This document shows positions 59,234 to 64,000 of a stretch of 64,000 bases of DNA, one piece after another (the first letter of the stretch is position 1; each line of letters opens with the position of its first letter). This DNA is from Phyllobacterium lublinensis (GTDB lineage: Bacteria > Pseudomonadota > Alphaproteobacteria > Rhizobiales > Rhizobiaceae), in NCBI RefSeq assembly GCF_020164435.1, contig NZ_JAIUDQ010000012.1:86995-150994 (forward strand), given 5' to 3'. A model generated the notes under the pieces. It was given only the letters and a program-made list of their open reading frames with translations, did no database searches and was not told the DNA's origin. The position numbers and the translations under genes are program-made.

Positions 59234-60219
59234 GCTGGAATCTTTCCGCCGAGTTCGTCGTCGATATGCGCCCGGATGATGTCATCAAAGGCCATTTCTG
59301 CCTTGAACCCAAGTTTCGTCGCCCGCGTCGTGTCAAAGTCCGTTGCCCAGCCGGCAACGATCTTCTGTATGGTGGCATCTGGTTCGCGGCGGATCAACCT
59401 GACCGCCTTCTCCCCAGCAACACGCTTCAATGCAGCGATTTCTTCTCCGACCAGGGCCGAGAGGCCCGGCATTGAAAGGTTGCGCCTTGTACCAACCTGA
59501 TCCAGATCCAGCGTGGCAGCATGCACGAAGAAACCAACGGCCGAGCGAGGGCTGGCAAACCAGTGACGGACATTTTCATCGACCGGCAATATCGCTTCCT
59601 CACCAACGAGGGGCTCGCGCAGGATATTGGAGAAGAAGCCAGAGGCAGCCTTGTTCGGCTTGCCGGGGCGAATGCAGATAGTCGGCAAACGAATACCAAT
59701 GCCATCGAAGAAGCCGCGGCGGCTGTAGTCCGAAAGAAGAAGCTCCGAAATCGCCTTCTGCGTCCCGTAACTGGTCAAGGGCGTCGTGAAGAACTCATCG
59801 CCGATCTTTTCCGGAAACGGTGTGCCGAACACCGCAATGGATGAGGCAAAAACCAGCCTGGGCCGGTAGGGCGACTTGCCACTCTCGAGCCGGATGGCCT
59901 CGAACAAGGCCCGCGTTCCGTCGAGATTTACCCGGTAGCCCTTTTCGAAATCCGCTTCCGCTTCGCCCGAAACTATTGCTGCGAGATGAAAGATCATGTC
60001 GGGGCGACCGGCAATCAATGCTTCGGCGATACCCGGGTCGGAAAGGTCGGCCGCCTTCGTCGCTGACAGAAAGGCCAGCGATGGCGGCGCAACGGGTTCT
60101 ACCACGTCAACAAGTGTCAGCTTGTCGATATCGCCTCCTAGAGCGCCGGGTTCCGATGCGATCCGGTCAAGCAGTTTGCGGCCAACCATTCCGGCTGCGC
60201 CGATAACAAGCACATGCAT
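59230..60219 (-). CDS. NAD-dependent epimerase/dehydratase-family protein, DenD-like
   Basis: A 329-residue extended-SDR protein. GAAGMVG at 7-13 binds [29 protein letters not shown] and [10 protein letters not shown] supply the catalytic Tyr-x3-Lys. The start [16 protein letters not shown] and the overall pattern match D-erythronate dehydrogenase (DenD), which oxidises C2 of four-carbon acids, but the usual erythronate partners (kinase OtnK/DenK, aldolase OtnC/DenC) are absent here. First gene of the operon. D-erythronate is therefore only one possibility. Confidence 0.8.
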   Translation of the reverse strand: MHVLVIGAAGMVGRKLLDRIASEPGALGGDIDKLTLVDVVEPVAPPSLAFLSATKAADLSDPGIAEALIAGRPDMIFHLAAIVSGEAEADFEKGYRVNLDGTRALFEAIRLESGKSPYRPRLVFASSIAVFGTPFPEKIGDEFFTTPLTSYGTQKAISELLLSDYSRRGFFDGIGIRLPTICIRPGKPNKAASGFFSNILREPLVGEEAILPVDENVRHWFASPRSAVGFFVHAATLDLDQVGTRRNLSMPGLSALVGEEIAALKRVAGEKAVRLIRREPDATIQKIVAGWATDFDTTRATKLGFKAEMAFDDIIRAHIDDELGGKIPA

Positions 60220-60277
60220 ATGCGAAAGACCTCCCTGCGAGCCTCTCCCGGGCTCATGGCAGCGGCGTCAGGTAACC

Positions 60278-60347
60278 ATGACCGCGCTGTCATAAAGTTA
60301 TGCACACTGACTAGCATTCATCAAGCCTTTTATGGTAGCGCTGTCAT
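60278..60347. promoter_or_regulatory. Divergent promoter region with two LacI-type operators
   Basis: Two related 16-bp palindromes: O1 ATGACCGCGCTGTCAT (60278-60293) and O2 ATGGTAGCGCTGTCAT (60332-60347), sharing 13 of 16 positions, 54 bp apart. For the minus-strand operon a promoter TTGATG (60319-60324) - N16 - CATAAC (60297-60302) lies between them, with the start near 60290, inside O1. The combined consensus is about ATGACAGCGCTGTCAT. The likely ligand is the LacI protein at 60378. Confidence 0.7.
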
Positions 60348-60377
60348 TATTCGTCTCAGGTGCACTGGATGTGGCCG

Positions 60378-61403
60378 ATGCCGCGTAAACGCAACACTCG
60401 TCGAAGTCCGGACGTGCCAACCTTGGCCGATGTTGCGCGCCTGGCGGGCGTCAGCGAAATCACGGCCTCGCGCGTTGTTCGTGCCCAGGGACCGATTGCT
60501 GATTCGACCAGGTTGCGCGTCCTCAGCGCAATTGCAGAGCTGAGCTATATTCCCAATCGCGCAGCGGGCAGCCTCGCTTCTGCGGGCTCGACCTTGATGA
60601 GCGTGCTCTTGCCCTCATTGTCCAACATCGTTTTTCCGGATGTCCTGCGAGGCATCCACACGGCGCTCACACAAACGGCGTTCCAGCCGGTCATTGGCGT
60701 GACCGACTATGATCCGCTCATCGAAGAGCGCATTCTTATCTCGTTTCTGGCCTGGCAGCCGGCGGCCGTCATCCTCGCCGGTCTGCACCATACACCCGTT
60801 GCGCGACGCCATCTGGAGCAGGGGAGGTTTCGCGTTGCCGAACTCATGGATATTGACGGGGATCCGGTCGACATTGCTGTCGGCATGTCGCACCGGCAGG
60901 CGGGCTACGAAACGGGCCGGCATCTCATCCAGCGCGGTTATCGCCGCTTCGGCTATGCCCGGCACAATATCCTCACCGATGACCGGGCGAGTGCGCGTTA
61001 CGAGGGGCTTTGCGCTTCATTGCGCGAGGCTGGCCTGTCATTGATCACCGAGCATGTATATCCGGGGCCAAGTTCAACGATAGCCGGGCGAGACACGCTT
61101 GCGATCCTTCTGTCGGGCCACCCCGGACTTGATGTGGTGATCTTTCCCAACGACGACATGGCCATGGGCGGAATTTTCCACTGCATGCATGCCGGGATCA
61201 CAGTCCGGGAACAACTCGGCATATTCGGCTTCAACGGCCTCGATATCGGCCAGGCAATGCCCATGCCGCTGTCGACGATCCTCTCGAAGCGTTTTCTTAT
61301 CGGCAAGACAGCGGCTGAAAAGCTGCTGGAGAGCCGCGAGCGTCCACCTGAAAAAACCATCATAAATACCGGCTTTGAAATAATCGAAGGGGCGACCGCC
61401 TAG
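60378..61403 (+). CDS. LacI-family transcriptional regulator
   Basis: A 341-residue repressor-type regulator, GntR-like within LacI. The N-terminal helix-turn-helix is TLADVARLAGVSEITASRVVR (about 15-35), followed by the hinge and a periplasmic-binding-protein-like effector domain (VLLPSLSNIVFPDVLRGIH onward, GRDTLAILLSGHPGLDVVIFPNDDMAMG). In-frame starts at 60360 (GTG) and 60369 (ATG) are also possible. It is divergent from the sugar operon, and two palindromes between them fit autoregulation and operon control, with a pathway sugar or intermediate as inducer. Confidence 0.9.
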   Translation: MPRKRNTRRSPDVPTLADVARLAGVSEITASRVVRAQGPIADSTRLRVLSAIAELSYIPNRAAGSLASAGSTLMSVLLPSLSNIVFPDVLRGIHTALTQTAFQPVIGVTDYDPLIEERILISFLAWQPAAVILAGLHHTPVARRHLEQGRFRVAELMDIDGDPVDIAVGMSHRQAGYETGRHLIQRGYRRFGYARHNILTDDRASARYEGLCASLREAGLSLITEHVYPGPSSTIAGRDTLAILLSGHPGLDVVIFPNDDMAMGGIFHCMHAGITVREQLGIFGFNGLDIGQAMPMPLSTILSKRFLIGKTAAEKLLESRERPPEKTIINTGFEIIEGATA

Positions 61404-61435
61404 CTCAGAATCACCGGCTTTCGGTTTTCTGCCAA

Positions 61436-61485
61436 TTGACACAGCCCGATTTTCGTTTTCGAATGGCACTACAGAAAACGAAAAT
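61436..61485 (+). promoter_or_regulatory. Promoter and GlpR-like operator of glpR
   Basis: TTGACA (61436-61441), a 17-nt spacer and TCGAAT (61459-61464) form a promoter with a perfect -35. A 12-bp perfect inverted repeat, ATTTTCGTTTTC (61449-61460) / GAAAACGAAAAT (61474-61485), covers the -10 and start. It includes TTCGTTTTCGAA (61452-61463), one mismatch from the E. coli GlpR core TTCGWTAWCGAA. Autorepression is likely. Confidence 0.7.
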
Positions 61486-61498
61486 GAAGGCCGACGCG

Positions 61499-62263
61499 AT
61501 GTTTCTTCCGCCCAGACACGCCGAAATTCTGGAAATGGCGAAGGAGCATGGGCGCGTTCTCGTTGATGACCTCGCCATCCATTTCAACCTGACGCCACAA
61601 ACCATCCGCAAGGATCTCAACGACCTGTGCGACCAGCGCCTGCTGACCCGCATCCATGGCGGCGCGCTGTTCCCCTCCGGCGTGCAGAACCTGGAATATG
61701 AAGCCCGCCGGCTGATTGCGGCTCACGAAAAGGAAGCAATCGGCCGCGCTGCTGCCAGCCTCATTCCCGATAACGCCTCGCTCTTCGTCAACATCGGCAC
61801 AACGACCGAGGCGGTAGGGCAGGCACTCCTGGACCGTAAAGGTTTGATGATAATCACAAATAACATCAATGTCGCCAACAGGTTACGTGTCTATCCGGAT
61901 ATCGAGGTGGTCATAGCAGGCGGCGTGGTAAGAGGCTCTGATGGCGGCATTGTCGGAGAGGCGGCGGTGGATTTCATTCGCCAGTTCAAGGTCGATTTCG
62001 CCGTGATCGGCACTTCCGCAATTGATAGCGATGGCGCGCTGCTGGATTTCGATTTTCGCGAGGTCAAGGTGGCCCAGGCGATCATGGCGAATGCGCGTCA
62101 CGTGATTCTTGTTTCCGACTCCACGAAGTTCGAACGCACCGCTCCCGTTCGTATCGGGCATCTCTCGCAGGTGCACACCTTTATCACCGATCGTTGCGAA
62201 AGCGCTGACATCCGTCAGATCTGCGCCGATGCTGATGTCAGACTCATTGAAACGTCGGTTTGA
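61499..62263 (+). CDS. glpR: DeoR-family regulator GlpR
   Basis: A repressor of glycerol-3-phosphate genes, normally released by glycerol-3-phosphate. The 254-residue protein has a DeoR helix-turn-helix (HAEILEMAKEHGRVLVDDLAIHFNLTPQTIRKDLNDLCDQRLLTRIHGGAL) and a sugar-phosphate-binding domain (NIGTTTEAVGQALL, ITNNINVANRL, DFAVIGTSAIDSDGALLDFDF). I favour the ATG at 61499 (AAGG 8 nt upstream, length as E. coli GlpR) because in-frame ATGs at 61463 and 61484 lie inside or at the edge of the operator. It directly precedes glpD. Confidence 0.92.
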   Translation: MFLPPRHAEILEMAKEHGRVLVDDLAIHFNLTPQTIRKDLNDLCDQRLLTRIHGGALFPSGVQNLEYEARRLIAAHEKEAIGRAAASLIPDNASLFVNIGTTTEAVGQALLDRKGLMIITNNINVANRLRVYPDIEVVIAGGVVRGSDGGIVGEAAVDFIRQFKVDFAVIGTSAIDSDGALLDFDFREVKVAQAIMANARHVILVSDSTKFERTAPVRIGHLSQVHTFITDRCESADIRQICADADVRLIETSV

Positions 62264-62299
62264 TTGGCCTCTTGTGCCAGTTCGCGATGCGCAGTATAG

Positions 62300-62376
62300 T
62301 TCGTTTTAGTTTCGTATTGATTTCGCAACAGCTCCGTGTATCTTTCGCAACTGCGAGATAATGGTGCGTTGCGAAA
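62300..62376 (+). promoter_or_regulatory. glpD promoter with phased TTCG repeats
   Basis: TTCG occurs at 62300, 62311, 62322 and 62344, with TCCG at 62333: five units at exact 11-bp steps. They overlap a promoter TTGATT (62317-62322) - N16 - TATCTT (62339-62344). Downstream, TTTCGCAAC (62343-62351) and GTTGCGAAA (62368-62376) form a perfect inverted repeat. Tandem direct repeats near 11 bp are known for DeoR-family repressors. The array fits cooperative GlpR binding. Confidence 0.6.
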
Positions 62377-63926
62377 TGGGGAGGATGGGATTGCCGGGTT
62401 TGGCTGAACAGGTTTACGACATTTTCGTTATCGGCGGGGGCATCAATGGATGCGGCATCGCGCGCGACGCTGTCGGCCGTGGCTATACCGTGTTTCTCGC
62501 GGAGATGAACGATCTCGCCAGCGGCACCTCCTCCGGTTCGACAAAGCTCATCCATGGCGGTCTGCGCTATCTCGAGCACTATGAGTTCCGCCTGGTGCGC
62601 GAATCCTTGATGGAGCGCGAAGTGTTGTGGGCGAACGCGCCGCATATCATCTGGCCAATGCGCTTCATCCTTCCGCATCACGCGGGTTTGCGCCCGGCCT
62701 GGCTGCTGCGTCTGGGCCTCTTTCTTTACGACCATATTGGTGGGCGCAAGAAGCTTCCGGCGACGCGCACGCTTGACATGACCCGCGATCCGGCGGCCAA
62801 GCCATTGAAGTCGCTCTATACCAAGGCCTTCGAATATTCCGACTGTTGGGTCAATGATGCACGCTTCGTAGCCCTGAATGCCCGGGACGCCGCCGATCGT
62901 GGTGCCGTCATACGCACCCGCACCAAGGTCGTCAGCGCCCGCCGTGACGCGGACTTCTGGACCCTTGTCGTGCGGGACAGTCTCACCGACACCACCGAGG
63001 AAGTTCGTGCCCGCCTAGTGGTAAATGCTGCAGGCCCCTGGGTCGATGAAGTGCTGACGGGTGTCATCGGCAGCAACGATGCGCACAATGTCCGCCTAGT
63101 CCAGGGCAGCCATATCGTCGTCAGGAAGAAGTATGATGATCCCCGTGCCTATTTCTTCCAAAACACCGACGGCAGGATCATCTTTGCCATTCCCTATGAG
63201 CAGGATTTCACGCTGATCGGCACGACGGACCAGGATTATCTCGGCAATCCGGCCGAGGTGAAAATTACCGACGCAGAGGTCGATTATCTTTGTGCCGCGG
63301 CCAGCGAGTATTTCGTCGAGCCGGTCAAGCGCGAGGATGTGGTCTGGACCTATTCCGGCGTGCGTCCCCTCTATGACGATGGCGCTTCCAAGGCGCAGGA
63401 GGCCACGCGCGATTACGTGCTCAAGGCCGATGCGCCGGCGGGCCGCGCGCCGCTGCTCAACATATTCGGGGGCAAAATCACCACCTACAGGCGCCTTTCC
63501 GAGCATATGCTGGAGAAGATCGAGGACCAGCTCGGCAAGAGGGGCAATCCCTGGACGGCCGGGGCCGTATTGCCCGGCGGCGATTTCCCCGTCACGGGAT
63601 TCGATGCCGAATTGCAGAAGCTGAAGGCCGACTATCCTTTCCTGGATGATGCCCATGCGCTGCGCCTGTTCCGGCTCTACGGCACCCGGGCGCGTCTGTT
63701 GCTGGGCCGGGCAGCCACCATCGAGGATCTTGGCAAGCATTTTGGCTCCGACCTCTATGAGGCCGAAGTCCGCTACCAGATCGAGCATGAATGGGCTGTG
63801 ACTGCGCAGGATGTCCTGTGGCGCCGGACCAAGAAGGGTTTGCATCTGACTGTCGAGGAAGCGGCAGCACTTGACCGCTTCATGGAAAGTGCGGTTGACC
63901 GCCGCCGCAAGCTCGCGGCCGAATAG
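62376..63926 (+). CDS. glpD: Aerobic glycerol-3-phosphate dehydrogenase
   Basis: Oxidises glycerol-3-phosphate to dihydroxyacetone phosphate and feeds quinones. The N-terminal FAD motif YDIFVIGGGINGCGIARDAVGRG, GTSSGSTKLIHGGLRYLEHYEFRLVRESL and the C-terminal DAO/GlpD domain are intact. The start is uncertain: in-frame ATGs occur at 62361, 62376 and 62385, but the best ribosome site (GGGAGGA, 62379-62385) suits a TTG at 62391. It follows glpR. The 3' end is 74 bp from the window edge; a glycerol-3-phosphate transporter may come next. Confidence 0.94.
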   Translation: MGRMGLPGLAEQVYDIFVIGGGINGCGIARDAVGRGYTVFLAEMNDLASGTSSGSTKLIHGGLRYLEHYEFRLVRESLMEREVLWANAPHIIWPMRFILPHHAGLRPAWLLRLGLFLYDHIGGRKKLPATRTLDMTRDPAAKPLKSLYTKAFEYSDCWVNDARFVALNARDAADRGAVIRTRTKVVSARRDADFWTLVVRDSLTDTTEEVRARLVVNAAGPWVDEVLTGVIGSNDAHNVRLVQGSHIVVRKKYDDPRAYFFQNTDGRIIFAIPYEQDFTLIGTTDQDYLGNPAEVKITDAEVDYLCAAASEYFVEPVKREDVVWTYSGVRPLYDDGASKAQEATRDYVLKADAPAGRAPLLNIFGGKITTYRRLSEHMLEKIEDQLGKRGNPWTAGAVLPGGDFPVTGFDAELQKLKADYPFLDDAHALRLFRLYGTRARLLLGRAATIEDLGKHFGSDLYEAEVRYQIEHEWAVTAQDVLWRRTKKGLHLTVEEAAALDRFMESAVDRRRKLAAE

Positions 63927-63979
63927 ATTGAATTGAAGAAGAGGCGGTGCGGCGCAGGGTCGTATCGGTCTCAGGGAGG

Positions 63980-63999
63980 CGGCCTCGCAAAGGCCGTTT
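63980..63999 (+). terminator. Possible terminator after glpD
   Basis: CGGCCT (63980-63985) and AGGCCG (63991-63996) form a 6-bp stem with a 5-nt loop, followed by TTT at the right edge of the window. The window ends before the T-run can be judged. Confidence 0.35.
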
Positions 64000-64000
64000 C

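Overview
The window is a stretch of chromosome from an alphaproteobacterium, very probably of the order Hyphomicrobiales (Rhizobiales) and closest in feel to Phyllobacteriaceae/Brucellaceae. The inference rests on the gene neighbourhoods (hrcA-grpE divergent from rph, rdgB-hemW-rsmI-yraN, the cysG/DUF2849/cysI/cysH/DUF934 sulphur operon, Hsp20-DUF1150), on an RpoH promoter of alphaproteobacterial type, on rhizobial-style palindromic repeats, and on high GC with dense ATGA-coupled operons. I saw no phage, insertion sequence, CRISPR array, rRNA or tRNA.

Layout. 1-8.3 kb: housekeeping (EI24 fragment, PfkB sugar kinase, UPF0126 membrane protein, grpE, hrcA, rph, glyoxalase-like protein, rdgB, hemW, rsmI, yraN). 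8.4-15.3 kb: a glyoxalase-like protein, then a sulphate-assimilation operon (cysG, DUF2849, cysI, cysH, DUF934) followed by a ferredoxin-NADP reductase and a [2Fe-2S] ferredoxin. 15.4-19.3 kb: L,D-transpeptidase, nucleoside hydrolase, a small heat-shock protein with RpoH promoter and ROSE-like RNA thermometer, DUF1150, pncB. 19.5-23.8 kb: RND efflux pair. 24.1-26.9 kb: an orphan lipoprotein with Cys-rich repeats and a six-hairpin-glycosidase-like domain.

27.1-39.3 kb: a complete reductive pyrimidine pathway (preT, preA, a RutR-like repressor, beta-alanine transaminase, beta-ureidopropionase, dihydropyrimidinase) joined to an ABC importer of the NMT1/THI5 type; RutR-like boxes lie before preT and between the repressor and the transaminase. 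39.5-43.4 kb: ilvD, a stand-alone Lrp/AsnC ligand-binding domain, and a tandem glycine riboswitch in front of a DadA-like flavin oxidoreductase. 43.7-50.2 kb: tamA-tamB.

50.5-61.4 kb: a nine-gene, LacI-controlled catabolic operon on the minus strand: D-erythronate-dehydrogenase-like protein, SDR, a sugar ABC importer, a xylonate-dehydratase-type IlvD/Edd enzyme, SDR and FAH-family hydrolase. The gene set fits uptake of a sugar or sugar acid and breakdown through a 2-keto-3-deoxy and 2,4-diketo-3-deoxy acid to pyruvate. Two near-identical 16-bp palindromes flank the divergent promoter. 61.5-63.9 kb: glpR and glpD with GlpR-like TTCG repeats, phased at 11 bp before glpD.

Most genes are recognisable families. 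The least explained parts are the orphan lipoprotein, the true substrate of the LacI-controlled operon, the glycine riboswitch/DadA pairing, and the regulatory sites. All site calls were read by eye and have not been tested by a motif scan.
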